A stretch of 64,000 nt of DNA from Sphingomicrobium sediminis (GCF_023805295.1 NZ_JAMSHT010000001.1:310001-374000); one strand, 5' to 3'; counted from the first letter of the stretch, positions 22,967 through 32,636 are shown. The notes: generated by a model not told the origin, from the sequence alone. A program made the numbers and translations.

Positions 22967-22997
22967 CCGACCCCTGTCAGGCATAGCCTCACAGGAC

Positions 22998-23900
22998 ATG
23001 CAACGTTCTGCGCTCTCTTCGCGAACGGTGCCGGCGCCGGCAGTGCGCGATATCGTCGAGCTGCTCAAGCCGATCACCTGGTTCCCTCCCATGTGGGCCT
23101 TCCTTTGCGGGGTGGTCTCCTCGGGCGCAGCATTCACTGGAAACTGGTTGTTGATCATTGCCGGCATCATGCTGGCAGGGCCGCTGGTGTGCGGGACCAG
23201 CCAGGCGGTCAACGACTGGTTCGACCGCCATGTCGACGCGATCAATGAGCCCGGTCGCCCGATCCCTTCGGGACGGGTCGCGGGACGCTGGGGGCTTTAT
23301 GTCGCAATTATCGGGACGCTGCTGGCGATGCTGCTCGCCGCGGCCCTGGGACCGTGGGTGCTGGTCGCGGCGATTGCCGGACTGGCGCTGGCCTGGGCCT
23401 ATAGCGCGCCGCCCTTCAGGCTGAAGTCGAGCGGCTGGATCGGGCCGCTGGTGGTCGGGCTGACCTATGAGGGGTTGAGCTGGCTCACCGGCGCAACGGT
23501 CATGCTTGGCGGCCTGCCAAGCGGGAGCATCATCGCGGTGCTCGTCCTCTATTCGGTCGGCGCACACGGCATCATGACCCTCAACGATTTCAAGGCAGTC
23601 GAAGGCGACACGCAGACCGGTCTCAAGTCGCTGCCCGTGACGTTGGGCGTCATAGGCGCGGCGCGACTGGCCTGCGCCGTGATGGCCGCTTCGCAAGTGG
23701 CCGTGATCGCGCTGCTGGCCAATTGGGGGCTGACGCTTTCGGCGGTCATCGTTACCGTCCTGCTGGCGATCCAGTTCGCGCTGATGCCGCGCCTGCTCCG
23801 CGATCCGGCGAAATTCGCGCCCTGGTACAATGCGACCGGGGTGACGCTCTATGTGCTCGGCATGTTGGCCGCCGCATTGGGCCTCGGGGGGCATATCTGA
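22998..23900 (+). CDS. bchG: Bacteriochlorophyll a synthase
   Basis: A 300-residue UbiA-family prenyltransferase with about eight helices that attaches geranylgeranyl or phytyl diphosphate to bacteriochlorophyllide a. The prenyl-diphosphate motif NDWFDRHVDAINEPGRPIPS is at about 74-93, and the second loop motif NDFKAVEGDTQTGLKSLPV at about 196-214. No good Shine-Dalgarno sequence precedes the ATG, and a -35/-10-like pair (TTGACG, TAGCCT) would start transcription almost at the ATG. The stop overlaps the next start (TGATG). Confidence 0.96.
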   Translation: MQRSALSSRTVPAPAVRDIVELLKPITWFPPMWAFLCGVVSSGAAFTGNWLLIIAGIMLAGPLVCGTSQAVNDWFDRHVDAINEPGRPIPSGRVAGRWGLYVAIIGTLLAMLLAAALGPWVLVAAIAGLALAWAYSAPPFRLKSSGWIGPLVVGLTYEGLSWLTGATVMLGGLPSGSIIAVLVLYSVGAHGIMTLNDFKAVEGDTQTGLKSLPVTLGVIGAARLACAVMAASQVAVIALLANWGLTLSAVIVTVLLAIQFALMPRLLRDPAKFAPWYNATGVTLYVLGMLAAALGLGGHI

Positions 23901-25222
23901 TGCAGCGGGCGGCGGAGCAGGGGTTCGGATGGGTCTCGATCGCGCGGATCGGGCTGGTCCAGGCCTGCCTCGGTGCGCAGGTCATGCTCATCACTACGGT
24001 GCTCAACCGCCTGATGGTCGTCGAGTTCGCGCTTGCCGCCGCGATCCCGGCGGGGCTCGTCACCTGGCATTATGCTGTCCAGCTGTCGCGGCCCCTATTC
24101 GGGCATGGTTCTGACAAGGGTGGCAACCGCACCGCATGGATGATCGGCGGCATCGTGCTGCTGGCGGGCGCGGGCCTTCTGGCGACCCAAGCGACATTGA
24201 TGCTGTCGACCGATTTCACGCTCGGCATGATCCTCGCGGTCATCGCCTATACGCTGATCGGGGCAGGGGTCGGGGCCTGCGGGACCTCGGCATTGGCGCT
24301 GCTCGCCTCCAGCGTCGCGCCGCATCGCCGCGCTGCAGCTGCAGCCACAACCTGGATCATGATGATTGCGGGTATCGTCATTTCCGCGATTACCGTCGGC
24401 GAACTCATCAAGCCCTTCTCGCCCGAGCGTTTGACGATGGTCACAATCGGGCTCGCCGTGACGTGCATCGCGGTGACGATCGCGGCGACCTACCGGCTCG
24501 AGACCGGACACCATGTGTTCGAGGAAACCGCCAAGAGCGGCGAGGCTCCCGATTTCAAGGAAGCGATCCGCGAGATCATGACCGATCCGACCGCGCGGCG
24601 CTTCACCATTTTCATCTTCGTGGCGATGCTCGCCTACAATATGCAGGACCTTATCCTCGAGCCCTTTGCCGGCCTCGTCTTCGGGATGGAGCCCGGAGAT
24701 TCGACCAAGCTTGGCGGGATGCTCAATGCCGGCTCGCTCCTCGGCATGATTGTCGCCGGGATCGGGGGCAGCGCCTTCCAGTCGCGGCTGCCCTCCGACC
24801 TTCGCATCTGGATCGTCGGCGGGTGCATGGGATCGGGCGTCTCGCTGGCAGGGTTGGCCGCTGCGGCGCTGGCTGGATCCGGCTGGCCGCTGACGGCCAA
24901 CGTGATGCTGCTGGGCTTTTGCAACGGTGTGTTCGCGGTGGCGGCCATCGGCTCGATGATGGGCCTGGCGGGCGCTGGCGAGAAAACACGCGAGGGCGTG
25001 CGCATGGGCGTCTGGGGCGCGGCGCAAGCGATCGGTTTCGGGCTTGGCGGACTCATGGGCGCGGTCGGCGTCGACATGGCGCGCACGGCCTATGGCAGCG
25101 ACGGCTATGCCTTCCAGATGGTCTTCGCGGTCGAGGGCGCCTTGTTCGTCGTCGCGGCCGGGCTGGCCATGCAGGCGACACGCAAGACGCCGGCACAATA
25201 TCGAAAGGCGGTAGAAGCATGA
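23900..25222 (+). CDS. BCD-family MFS transporter (PucC/LhaA-like) between bchG and bchP
   Basis: A 440-residue, 12-helix protein of the same family as LhaA, starting MQRAAEQGFGWVSIARIGLVQ. The family feature LITTVLNRLMVVEFAL in helix 1 and SRPLFGHGSDKGGNRTAWM after helix 2 are conserved. This is the bchG-bchP linked member (Orf428/bch2-like) found in most proteobacterial PGCs; roles in light-harvesting assembly or tail/pigment handling are proposed. It overlaps bchG upstream and bchP downstream, so all three are likely translationally coupled. Confidence 0.9.
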   Translation: MQRAAEQGFGWVSIARIGLVQACLGAQVMLITTVLNRLMVVEFALAAAIPAGLVTWHYAVQLSRPLFGHGSDKGGNRTAWMIGGIVLLAGAGLLATQATLMLSTDFTLGMILAVIAYTLIGAGVGACGTSALALLASSVAPHRRAAAAATTWIMMIAGIVISAITVGELIKPFSPERLTMVTIGLAVTCIAVTIAATYRLETGHHVFEETAKSGEAPDFKEAIREIMTDPTARRFTIFIFVAMLAYNMQDLILEPFAGLVFGMEPGDSTKLGGMLNAGSLLGMIVAGIGGSAFQSRLPSDLRIWIVGGCMGSGVSLAGLAAAALAGSGWPLTANVMLLGFCNGVFAVAAIGSMMGLAGAGEKTREGVRMGVWGAAQAIGFGLGGLMGAVGVDMARTAYGSDGYAFQMVFAVEGALFVVAAGLAMQATRKTPAQYRKAVEA

Positions 25223-26415
25223 GCGAGGAACTGTTCGACGTTGTGGTGGTGGGCGGCGGGCCTTCGGGCGCGACCGCAGCCAACGATCTCGCGGTGGCGG
25301 GACACAAGGTCATGCTGCTCGACCGCGGTGGGCGCATCAAGCCATGCGGGGGTGCGGTACCGCCGCGCCTGCTCGCCGATTTCGAGGTGCCGCAGGACCT
25401 GTTGGTCGCCAGGGCCAAGGCCGCGCGGATGATTGCGCCATCCAATCGCAAGGTCGACATGCCGGTGGGCGAGATCGGCTATGTCGGGATGGTCGACCGC
25501 GACGTTTTCGATGAATGGCTGCGCGCACGTGCGGCGGGCAACGGAGCCGAGCGGCGCAAGGGCAGTTTCGAGGCGATCGAGCGCGACGACCGGCCAGAGC
25601 CGCTGGTGACCTATCGTGAAGAGCGTGGCGGTCCGCTCAAGAAAGTGCGCACCCGGCTCATCGTCGGCGCGGATGGCGCGCGTTCTTCCGTTGCCAAGCA
25701 GGAAATCGCCGATGCCGAGCGCATGCCCTGCGTCTTTGCCTATCACGAAATCATCAAGTCGCCCGAGGGCGCGGCAACCGACGCCTTTGACGGCTCGCGC
25801 TGCGACGTCTTCTACCAGGGCAAATTGTCGCCCGATTTCTACGCCTGGGTCTTCCCGCATGGCGAAACGGCGAGCGTCGGGGTGGGGAGCGCCAATAAGG
25901 GCTTCTCGCTACGCGGCGCGGTCTCGACGATGCGCGACGATCTCGACCTTGCGGAGTGCGACACGGTGCGGCGCGAAGGCGCACCCATCCCGCTGAAGCC
26001 GTTGAAGCGCTGGGACAATGGCCGCGATGTCATTGTCGCGGGTGATGCGGCGGGCATCGTCGCGCCGGCATCTGGCGAGGGCATCTACTATGCCATGACC
26101 GGCGGACGCGTGGTCGCCGAAGCGGCGCAGGTCTTCCTCGCGACCGGCGAGGCCAAGGCGCTCAAGGCCGCGCGCAAGCGCTTCATGCGCGAACATGGCA
26201 AAGTGTTCTGGATCCTCAGGATGATGCAGCATTTCTGGTATTCCTCGGACAAGCGCCGCGAGCGTTTCGTCACCATGTGCGCCGACAAGGATGTGCAGGA
26301 GCTGACCTGGCAGGCCTACATGAACAAGAAGCTGGTACGGGCCAAGCCGCTTGCCCATGTCCGCATTTTCCTTAAGGATTGTGCCCATCTGTTGGGATTG
26401 AGAGCCGCCGCCTGA
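25219..26415 (+). CDS. bchP: Geranylgeranyl diphosphate/bacteriochlorophyll reductase
   Basis: A 398-residue FAD enzyme that reduces the geranylgeranyl tail to phytyl. The dinucleotide motif VVVGGGPSGATAANDLA is at 9-25, DRGGRIKPCGGAVPPRL follows, and the second FAD motif VIVAGDAAGIVAPASGEGIY is near 273-292. The C-terminus (HFWYSSDKRRERFV...) is typical for BchP. The ATG overlaps the preceding stop (ATGA), and the stop shares a base with the tspO start. Confidence 0.96.
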   Translation: MSEELFDVVVVGGGPSGATAANDLAVAGHKVMLLDRGGRIKPCGGAVPPRLLADFEVPQDLLVARAKAARMIAPSNRKVDMPVGEIGYVGMVDRDVFDEWLRARAAGNGAERRKGSFEAIERDDRPEPLVTYREERGGPLKKVRTRLIVGADGARSSVAKQEIADAERMPCVFAYHEIIKSPEGAATDAFDGSRCDVFYQGKLSPDFYAWVFPHGETASVGVGSANKGFSLRGAVSTMRDDLDLAECDTVRREGAPIPLKPLKRWDNGRDVIVAGDAAGIVAPASGEGIYYAMTGGRVVAEAAQVFLATGEAKALKAARKRFMREHGKVFWILRMMQHFWYSSDKRRERFVTMCADKDVQELTWQAYMNKKLVRAKPLAHVRIFLKDCAHLLGLRAAA

Positions 26416-26897
26416 TGCACAAAAGCTGGATGTTACCGATCGTGGTGGCCGGCATCGCGGCCTTTGCCGTGGCCGCGCTGGGAGGCACGATCACCGATCT
26501 CGGAGCCTGGTACCAGGCGCTCGAAAAGCCGTCATGGTCGCCGCCCGATGCGCTCTTCCCGATCGCCTGGACGGTCATCTTCGCGCTCATCGCCATTTCG
26601 GCGGTCAGCGCGTGGAAGAATACGCCCGGCACGCGGCAGGGCGACATCGTCATCGGCCTATTCGCCTTCAACGGCTTCCTCAACATCCTGTGGAGCCTCA
26701 TCTTCTTTCGCATGCAGCGGCCCGATTGGGCCTTTGCCGAATTGCTGCTGCTGTGGCTCTCGGTGGGCGCGTTGATGCTCTATTGCGGGCGCTTCTCTTC
26801 GCTGTCTCGCTGGCTGCTGCTGCCCTATCTCGGGTGGGTCACCTTTGCAGGCTGGCTCAACTGGAAGATCATCGAGCTGAACGGGCCGTTCGGCTGA
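26415..26897 (+). CDS. tspO: TspO/MBR family tryptophan-rich sensory protein
   Basis: A 160-residue protein with five hydrophobic helices. Family features: WYQALEKPSWSPPDALFPIA in the first loop, FNGFLNILWSLIFFRMQRPD in the middle and a Trp-rich last helix (WVTFAGWLNWKI). TspO binds porphyrins and in Rhodobacter sphaeroides negatively modulates photosynthesis genes, partly through the AppA/PpsR system. Its place directly after bchP in the regulator operon agrees with such a role. Confidence 0.93.
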   Translation: MHKSWMLPIVVAGIAAFAVAALGGTITDLGAWYQALEKPSWSPPDALFPIAWTVIFALIAISAVSAWKNTPGTRQGDIVIGLFAFNGFLNILWSLIFFRMQRPDWAFAELLLLWLSVGALMLYCGRFSSLSRWLLLPYLGWVTFAGWLNWKIIELNGPFG

Positions 26898-26905
26898 GCC
26901 CGTAG

Positions 26906-27148
26906 ATGTCGGAGCTTTTCGCCTCGGGGCATGCAGCCGACATCATCCTTGCCGTCCTTTTCATCGAAGCGATCTGGCTGTGGCGCCGCGGGTGGAAGGC
27001 GCGCGACCTGCTCGGCCTGCTCGGCCCCGCCGCGTTGATCGTCCTCGGGCTGCGCGCGGCGCTGGTCGGCGCGGACTGGCCATGGATAGCGATCCCGCTG
27101 GCCCTCGCATTGCCGCTCCATCTCGTGGATCTCGCCAACCGCAAATGA
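26906..27148 (+). CDS. Small membrane protein after tspO, unknown
   Basis: An 80-residue protein, mostly hydrophobic, with about three short helices (HAADIILAVLFIEAIWLW; LLGLLGPAALIVLGL; WPWIAIPLALALPLHLVDLA). It starts 8 bp after tspO and ends 3 bp before the shared terminator, so it is the last gene of the aerR-ppsR-bchG-bchP-tspO operon. I do not recognise a family. Position suggests a role connected to TspO or pigment handling; this is inference. Confidence 0.7.
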   Translation: MSELFASGHAADIILAVLFIEAIWLWRRGWKARDLLGLLGPAALIVLGLRAALVGADWPWIAIPLALALPLHLVDLANRK

Positions 27149-27150
27149 AA

Positions 27151-27184
27151 CGGCCCGCCTCGCATGGGGGATCGAGGCGGGCCG
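27151..27184. terminator. Bidirectional terminator between tspO-orf80 and pufM
   Basis: CGGCCCGCCTCG (27151-27162) pairs perfectly with CGAGGCGGGCCG (27173-27184) around a 10-base loop. On the leftward strand TTTCATTT follows, giving a T-rich tail for the puf transcript; rightward the tail is weaker (CAATAC). It separates two convergent PGC operons. Confidence 0.85.
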
Positions 27185-27212
27185 CAATACCGGCCGTCTA
27201 GGGCGGTCGGGA

Positions 27213-28136
27213 TCAACCGGGGGCGTAGCTATGCTGTTGCGCCCAGAGATACCAGTTGTCGACGACCGTGCCGGTAAGCAGGATGCCGATGCCGCCGGTC
27301 AGCGTCGTCAGCACCGCAAACCACCAGGCCCAGCGGTGGATTGATTCCATCGAGGCATTGAAGCCCATGGTCCAGCGCCAGAACAGGCCGGCGCGTTCGG
27401 ATGCCGTGCCGCGGTCGTAAATCTGCTCGATCTCGCGCTCGCCGCCATAGCGGCTGACGGCAAGGATCGTCGCCCCGTGCATCGCGAACAGGAGCGCCGA
27501 GCCGTAGAGGAAGGCGATCGAGAGGCAGTGGAACGGGTTGTAGAAAAGGTTGCCGTAGATGAGCGAGAAATTGTTGGTCCAATCGAGGTGCGGGAAAATT
27601 CCGTAAGGCACGGCTTCCGACCAGCTGCCCATTAGCATCGGGCGGATGAAGCCCAGCACCAAGAACAGCCAGATCGCCGAGGCGAAGGCCCAGCTGACAT
27701 GCATGCCCATGGCGAGCGCCTTGGCGCGGCGATAGGTGCGTGCCCACCACAGGAGGACCGAGGTCGTCAGGAAGAAGCCGGTGAGGATGAACCAGCCGCC
27801 CTCGGCCAGCGGCACGAAGGGCGAGAAGCCATATTCGGGGCCGGGCGGGTCGAGCGAGAGCCAGAAGAATTCGCGGATGAAACCTTGCGGGCTCCAATTG
27901 ACCTGCGCGGCCATGTTCCAGCCGATGATCGAGATGGCGATGAAGCCGAACGCGAGCGACAGGAGGCCGAGCCAGCCGAGATAGATCGGGCCCAACTGCG
28001 CCTGACCGAGCTTGCCGAACCAGTGCGAATGCGAATGGATCGGAATGCGCGGTTCATCGGCGAAGGGAAGGGCGATGCCCATCTCTGCCGGGGCATCGAG
28101 CTGCACTTGCGTAAAGATGTTCTGATAGCGTGCCAT
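27213..28136 (-). CDS. pufM: Photosynthetic reaction centre M subunit
   Basis: A 307-residue, five-helix RC core subunit. Expected ligands are present: the His of [11 protein letters not shown] (special pair region), the iron ligand His in [13 protein letters not shown], the Glu iron ligand in [13 protein letters not shown], and the His of [12 protein letters not shown]. The C-terminus ends SYAPG without extension. No pufC follows, only a terminator, so the reaction centre should lack the tetraheme cytochrome and depend on a soluble or anchored donor. It lies 12 bp after pufL. Confidence 0.98.
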   Translation of the reverse strand: MARYQNIFTQVQLDAPAEMGIALPFADEPRIPIHSHSHWFGKLGQAQLGPIYLGWLGLLSLAFGFIAISIIGWNMAAQVNWSPQGFIREFFWLSLDPPGPEYGFSPFVPLAEGGWFILTGFFLTTSVLLWWARTYRRAKALAMGMHVSWAFASAIWLFLVLGFIRPMLMGSWSEAVPYGIFPHLDWTNNFSLIYGNLFYNPFHCLSIAFLYGSALLFAMHGATILAVSRYGGEREIEQIYDRGTASERAGLFWRWTMGFNASMESIHRWAWWFAVLTTLTGGIGILLTGTVVDNWYLWAQQHSYAPG

Positions 28137-28148
28137 GATCGATGCTCC

Positions 28149-28973
28149 TCAGGACCAGATCGGGATGGATTTCCACCAGTCCCACCATTCGATGAAGCTG
28201 CCCTGGTAGAGCGGTCCGGCAAGGATCATGCACATCGCGCTCCAGAAGGCGGCATTGAGCGCCAGGAGCAAGCCGAGGCGGTGAATGCCCAGCGTGCCGA
28301 TCGAATAGCCGATGAAATCGCGGAAGAAGGTATCTTCATATTCCGGCGACTTGACCTCCTCATCCTTCGGTACGTTGACCGCGGAGAGGACCAGTGCCCC
28401 GTGCAGTGCGAGCGCGAGACACGTCGTAAAGAAGAACGTGATCGCGACCATGTGCAGCGGATTGTAGTGGAAGCTCGCATATTGATAGCCGGTGTTCGAC
28501 ACCCAATCGAGGTGGGTGAAGATGCCATAGGGGAAGCCATGTCCCCAGGCGCCGAGCCACATCGGCCGGATCACGACCAGGGTGAAATAGGCGAAGACCG
28601 CGAAGCTGAAGGCGACGGGCACATGCAGTCCCATGCCGAGCTTGCGGGCGATTTCCACTTGTCTCAGGGCCCATGACCCGAAGGCGATGAGCGCGCAGAC
28701 GGTAATGACCTGCCAATAGCCGCCTTCATTCAAGGGCATCAGCGCAAGGCCGGCCTCGATAGGGGGCGGATCGATAGAGATTAGGAGCGGGTTCCAGGTC
28801 GGGCCTTGCGCCGCCGCAGCGAAGATGAGCAGCGTGCCCAAGAGCGCGCTGACCGCCGCCGTGACGCCGAAAAAGCCGACATAGAAGGGGCCGACCCAGA
28901 AATCGAACAAGTCGCCACCCACCAGGGTGCCGCCGCGTACGCGATATTTTCGCTCGAAGCTTAGGAGCGCCAT
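28149..28973 (-). CDS. pufL: Photosynthetic reaction centre L subunit
   Basis: A 274-residue, five-helix RC core subunit beginning [17 protein letters not shown]. Conserved ligands: His in [12 protein letters not shown], iron-ligand His in [14 protein letters not shown] and the His in [26 protein letters not shown] upstream serves as ribosome site. Between pufA and pufL lies a strong hairpin (29071-29094), as in other puf operons, which is expected to lower RC mRNA relative to LH1 mRNA. Confidence 0.98.
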   Translation of the reverse strand: MALLSFERKYRVRGGTLVGGDLFDFWVGPFYVGFFGVTAAVSALLGTLLIFAAAAQGPTWNPLLISIDPPPIEAGLALMPLNEGGYWQVITVCALIAFGSWALRQVEIARKLGMGLHVPVAFSFAVFAYFTLVVIRPMWLGAWGHGFPYGIFTHLDWVSNTGYQYASFHYNPLHMVAITFFFTTCLALALHGALVLSAVNVPKDEEVKSPEYEDTFFRDFIGYSIGTLGIHRLGLLLALNAAFWSAMCMILAGPLYQGSFIEWWDWWKSIPIWS

Positions 28974-29070
28974 CTATCCATCCTTCCCGCCCTCGTCAGG
29001 CGAGCCAGTGTAGTGGCCGCACATTGGCGGCGCACAGAAAAAGCAAAGTCGAATTGGGGTGCGGTGTGCA

Positions 29071-29094
29071 GGGGACGAGCGTCAGCCCGCCCCC
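29071..29094 (-). promoter_or_regulatory. pufA-pufL intercistronic mRNA hairpin
   Basis: On the transcribed (leftward) sense strand GGGGGCGGGC, loop TGAC, GCTCGTCCCC forms a 10-bp stem with two G-U pairs. It is positioned 15 nt after the pufA stop side of the gap. In Rhodobacter, hairpins here block 3'-5' decay and make pufBA mRNA more stable than pufLM mRNA, giving excess LH1. The same job is inferred here. Confidence 0.75.
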
Positions 29095-29113
29095 TCGCAA
29101 CCGGCCAAACCGA

Positions 29114-29299
29114 CTATGCCGACGACGTTTCGATCTGCGTTACCGCAACGCTCGCGGCAGCAGCACTCGCTCCATCGAACCAGTTGTACCGGTCCGTGCT
29201 AAGCAGGATGAAGTGAATGAGCAGCGCGAGTACGAACAGGAAGACCGCAAGGGCCACCAGCGCACGGCGCGGATCGAAGATAAGCCAAATTCTCCACAT
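29114..29299 (-). CDS. pufA: Light-harvesting LH1 alpha polypeptide
   Basis: A 61-residue antenna apoprotein: short cytoplasmic [14 protein letters not shown], one transmembrane helix ([20 protein letters not shown]) with the bacteriochlorophyll-ligand His, then the DRYNWFDG periplasmic segment. An Ala/Ser-rich C-terminal tail follows, which may be trimmed. AAGGAA lies upstream of the ATG. It is 76 bp downstream of pufB. Confidence 0.96.
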   Translation of the reverse strand: MWRIWLIFDPRRALVALAVFLFVLALLIHFILLSTDRYNWFDGASAAAASVAVTQIETSSA

Positions 29300-29375
29300 G
29301 GGATAATTCCTTCGTCAGTTTTCGTAAGTCGCTTTGCCAAGACCAAGGCCTTGAAAAAGCGTTACAAACCGTTGG

Positions 29376-29540
29376 CTAGAGCCAGGGCTTGTAGGCCCAC
29401 ACGAGAATGTGAGCGACGACAGCAATCGCGGTAAAACCGAGGAAGCTGCCCATGAAGATCTTGTGGAACTCCTTGGCCTCTTCCGGGGTCAGATAAGTCC
29501 GCAAGCCGAAGCGATCGTCACCGGGTGTCGGATCGTTCAT
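29376..29540 (-). CDS. pufB: Light-harvesting LH1 beta polypeptide
   Basis: A 54-residue antenna apoprotein that I translated by hand from 29540 to the TAG at 29376. It reads MNDPTPGDDRFGLRTYLTPE, then EEAKEFHKIFMGSFLGF, one helix, and the ligand His in AVVAHILVWAYKPWL, the classical LH1-beta ending. GGAGAA lies 8-10 bases upstream of the ATG. It is the first puf gene, 121 bp after bchZ, so bchCXYZ and pufBALM can be one transcript. Confidence 0.96.
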   Translation of the reverse strand: MNDPTPGDDRFGLRTYLTPEEAKEFHKIFMGSFLGFTAIAVVAHILVWAYKPWL

Positions 29541-29661
29541 GGTCGATTCTCCAAGTCAGTTGCGAGGGTGGGAGCGACATTGCTCCCGGCGGTATCCGGC
29601 CGGGCAGAACCCGACTGGATGGGGTGACCCGCACGCGGCGGGAAATAGGTGGCGGGGGCGC

Positions 29662-31107
29662 TCATGCGGGCGCTCCCACGGGAAGGCTTTCGGTCAGGAT
29701 GGCGTCGGTGACGCGCGCTTCGCCGCGTTGGCGGGCAAGCCGTTCGGCGCCGTCGCGCATGCGCTTGGCCGCGCTGATCCGGATGAGTACGGGTTCGGCC
29801 TCGACCAGCGCGTCGAGCCGTGCCTTGGCATCATCGTCCCAAGCCATGGCGGCGAGATCGCGCGCCGGGGTCGCATCGACTTGGTCGAGATCGCTGCCGA
29901 GCGGGAGGATATGGAATAGCGCATCGAACAATGCGTTGCAGACTTCCTGGACGAGATAAGTCGCGCCCGAATAGCCCATGAAAGGTGTGCCGGTATGGCG
30001 GCGGATCGCAGCGCCCGGGAAACTGGCCGGGATATAGATGCCGCGCGCGCCGACCTCGGCCATGTACATGCGCTCGTTATAGGAGCCGAGCATGACCAGC
30101 GGCGGATTGGTGTGGATCGCCTCGCGCACGGCCTGGTTGTCAGGCTTGACGCCGGCGCTGCGCGAGAAGGCGAAGCTGCAAGGCAGGCCCATATCGCCTT
30201 CGAGGAAATTGCGGACGCCGCGAGCATAGGTTTCGTTGGCGACGATCCCGAAATTGGCGGTGCCGAAGAAGTCCTGCGTGACCGAGCGCCACAGGTCCCA
30301 GAGCGGCTTGATGGTCGTATGCTTTTCGCGCTCAATGAAGGGTTCGGGGTCGAGCCCCAGTTCTTCGCCAAGGGCGCGGAGGAATTTGGTGGTGCTGGTG
30401 AGGCCGACGGGAGCCTGGAAATAGGGACGCTCCAGCGTCTCGCACAGGTTGCGGCCAAACTCGCGATACATGCAGACATTGGCGTCGGCGAGCCCGAGCT
30501 GGCGGATGTCGGCGAGATGGCTGCCCAGCGGGAAGACCATGCCGACTTCGGCGCCGATGCCTTCGACGAGGCGGCGGATCTCGGCGAGGTCGCTGGCCAT
30601 GTTGAACATGCCGTAGCTGGGGCCGATGATATTGACCCGCGGCTTGTCGCCGTCCTTGCGCTTGCGCGGGGCAGGGGCCTTTTTGGGACCGAATTCGGTC
30701 CACAGCCACGTCAGCGCGCGGTCGGCCGACTGCCACTGATCCTCATCGATCGTGCGCGGCAGGAAGCGTTTGATATTGGTGCCCTCGGGCGTCACGCCGC
30801 CGCCGATCATCTCTGCGATCGAGCCGGTGACGACCACGGCGGGTAGCTCGGTATCGAGCGTTTCCCAGGCGCGCTTCATCGCGCCTTCGGTGCCGGTCTT
30901 ACCAAGCTCTTCCTCTCCAAGGCCGGTGACGACGATGGGCAATTCGTGCGGCGGCAGTGCATCGGTGTAATGGAGAACGCTGGTCACGGGCAGGTTTTCG
31001 CAGCCCACGGGGCCATCGATGATGACCTGCAGTCCCTTGACCGCCGTGAAGACGTAAGTGGCGCCCCAATAGCCGCCGGCGCGGTCATGATCGAGCACCA
31101 GCGTCAT
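29662..31107 (-). CDS. bchZ: Chlorophyllide a reductase subunit Z
   Basis: A 481-residue NifK-like subunit of the chlorophyllide reductase that reduces ring B to give bacteriochlorins. Family segments: [39 protein letters not shown] (cluster Cys), [20 protein letters not shown] and [20 protein letters not shown]. The ATG overlaps the bchY stop as ATGA. It is followed by a 121-bp gap with a small hairpin (GGGAGC...GCTCCC at 29570-29587) before pufB. Confidence 0.97.
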   Translation of the reverse strand: MTLVLDHDRAGGYWGATYVFTAVKGLQVIIDGPVGCENLPVTSVLHYTDALPPHELPIVVTGLGEEELGKTGTEGAMKRAWETLDTELPAVVVTGSIAEMIGGGVTPEGTNIKRFLPRTIDEDQWQSADRALTWLWTEFGPKKAPAPRKRKDGDKPRVNIIGPSYGMFNMASDLAEIRRLVEGIGAEVGMVFPLGSHLADIRQLGLADANVCMYREFGRNLCETLERPYFQAPVGLTSTTKFLRALGEELGLDPEPFIEREKHTTIKPLWDLWRSVTQDFFGTANFGIVANETYARGVRNFLEGDMGLPCSFAFSRSAGVKPDNQAVREAIHTNPPLVMLGSYNERMYMAEVGARGIYIPASFPGAAIRRHTGTPFMGYSGATYLVQEVCNALFDALFHILPLGSDLDQVDATPARDLAAMAWDDDAKARLDALVEAEPVLIRISAAKRMRDGAERLARQRGEARVTDAILTESLPVGAPA

Positions 31108-32633
31108 TTGCCCACCGCCTCGGCCTGCTTTCGCGCAGCCTCGTTGAGGGCGGCATAACGCTGCCGGAATTTGGGACGGTCGATGGGCATGTCTTCCCAG
31201 ACGCCCGCCGTATGTTCGGTGCCGACCCCTTCGAAGAAGTCGCGCATGGCATCGAAGCGCTGCTTGTTGCCCATGGCGGCATTGACGACCTGCGCCAGGC
31301 TGCCTGCGCCCGCGGGGCCCATCAGGGGGCGGGCGGAAATGAGGTTGGTGAAGTAGAGCGCGGGAATGGCCTCGGCCTTGGCGCGCTGGACGACCGGCGT
31401 GGTGCCGATGGCGAGATCGGGCGCATGGTCGAGGATGGCCGCGATATCTTCTTCGAGGCTGGCGCGGAAATTGACGGTGACGCCGCGGGCTTCGAGCCAT
31501 TCGCGATCGGGATCCGACCATTTGGTGCGCGGTGCGGCCGAGCCGACATAGGGCACCTCCGCGCCGCTTTCGATGAGGAGGCGGGCGACCAGTAGTTCGG
31601 AGCCCTCATAGCCCGACACGGTGATCTTGCCCTCGATCGGGTTGGCGGCCAGCGCGCCCTTGATGGCAGCAGTCATCGCGGTCTTGGCGGCTTCGATGCG
31701 GTCGGGATCGACATTGCAGGCGGTGCCGATGGCGTCGAGCCAGGCGGCGGTGCCTTCGGCGCCGACCGGGGCGGAGCCGATAATGGGACGGCCAGCAGCC
31801 TCGAATTCGCGGATGCTGGCCGTGTAGAAGGGGTGGATCGCAGCGACGGCGGCGCAATCCAGTGCGCTGTAGAGCTCGCGCCACTCGCGGGTCGGGACGA
31901 CCGGGCCGGCGGCAAGACCGAGCGGCTCGAGCAGCTGGCCGATGACGACCGGATCGGCCGGGAACATCTCGCCCAGCAGCGTCACGGTCGGTTTGTCGGG
32001 GCGTTCCTTGGGCGCGGCGACGGGGCCGGCTTCGACCTCCTTGCGCGCATAATTGAGCATTGCACCCGCGAGGACGTCCTTGGCCTCGGCATGGGTCGGC
32101 ACACCGAAGCCCGGCACGTCGATGCCGACGATGCGGACGCCATTGATCTCGTCGGGCAGCAGCCGCAGCGGCACCCCGCTGGCGGTCGGCACGCACAGGT
32201 TGGTGACGACGATCGTGTCATATTTTTCGGGATCGGCGAGATCCTCGACCGCTTCCTTGATGTCCTCGAACAATTTGCCGGTGACGAGCGTCTCGGAATT
32301 GAAGGGGACATAGCCGACGGTGCGACGCGCGCCGTAGAAATGCGACGTAAAGGTGAGGCCGTAGACGCAGCAGGCGCTTCCCGAAAGGACGGTCGCGGTG
32401 CGGCGCATGCGAAGGCCCACACGCAGGCTTCCGAAGGCGGGGCACATCGATTGCGGCTGGTCGTGCGGGCCGACCGGATAATCGGCGGCATATTGGTCGA
32501 GAATGTCGGACTTGCCCGCCTTGCGCGCGGCCTCCTTCATGCGATCGGCACCACCGTGACAGCCACCACCCGTCGCCGTATCGAGCGAGATACGGTCCGG
32601 CTGGCGATCGCCATTGGGTGGCGTTGCGGTCAT
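31104..32633 (-). CDS. bchY: Chlorophyllide a reductase subunit Y
   Basis: A 509-residue NifD-like partner of BchZ. Cluster cysteines are expected in [37 protein letters not shown] and [18 protein letters not shown]. The N-terminus contains a Gly/Cys stretch ([12 protein letters not shown]) seen in other BchY proteins. It begins 3 bp after the bchX stop and overlaps bchZ by 4 bp. Confidence 0.97.
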   Translation of the reverse strand: MTATPPNGDRQPDRISLDTATGGGCHGGADRMKEAARKAGKSDILDQYAADYPVGPHDQPQSMCPAFGSLRVGLRMRRTATVLSGSACCVYGLTFTSHFYGARRTVGYVPFNSETLVTGKLFEDIKEAVEDLADPEKYDTIVVTNLCVPTASGVPLRLLPDEINGVRIVGIDVPGFGVPTHAEAKDVLAGAMLNYARKEVEAGPVAAPKERPDKPTVTLLGEMFPADPVVIGQLLEPLGLAAGPVVPTREWRELYSALDCAAVAAIHPFYTASIREFEAAGRPIIGSAPVGAEGTAAWLDAIGTACNVDPDRIEAAKTAMTAAIKGALAANPIEGKITVSGYEGSELLVARLLIESGAEVPYVGSAAPRTKWSDPDREWLEARGVTVNFRASLEEDIAAILDHAPDLAIGTTPVVQRAKAEAIPALYFTNLISARPLMGPAGAGSLAQVVNAAMGNKQRFDAMRDFFEGVGTEHTAGVWEDMPIDRPKFRQRYAALNEAARKQAEAVGK

Positions 32634-32636
32634 CCC

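Noticed and set aside
24136..26415. A long + strand frame (about 759 codons) over the transporter and bchP
   Set aside because: The upstream part is an Arg-rich shadow frame; only the bchP portion (from 25219) is a real protein.
26869..27216. A small minus-strand frame over orf80 and the terminator
   Set aside because: It crosses the perfect terminator hairpin and lacks conserved features; orf80 on the + strand has membrane helices and operon placement.
29525..29959. + strand frames through pufB and bchZ
   Set aside because: They are antisense to pufB/bchZ, which are unmistakable; low-complexity product.
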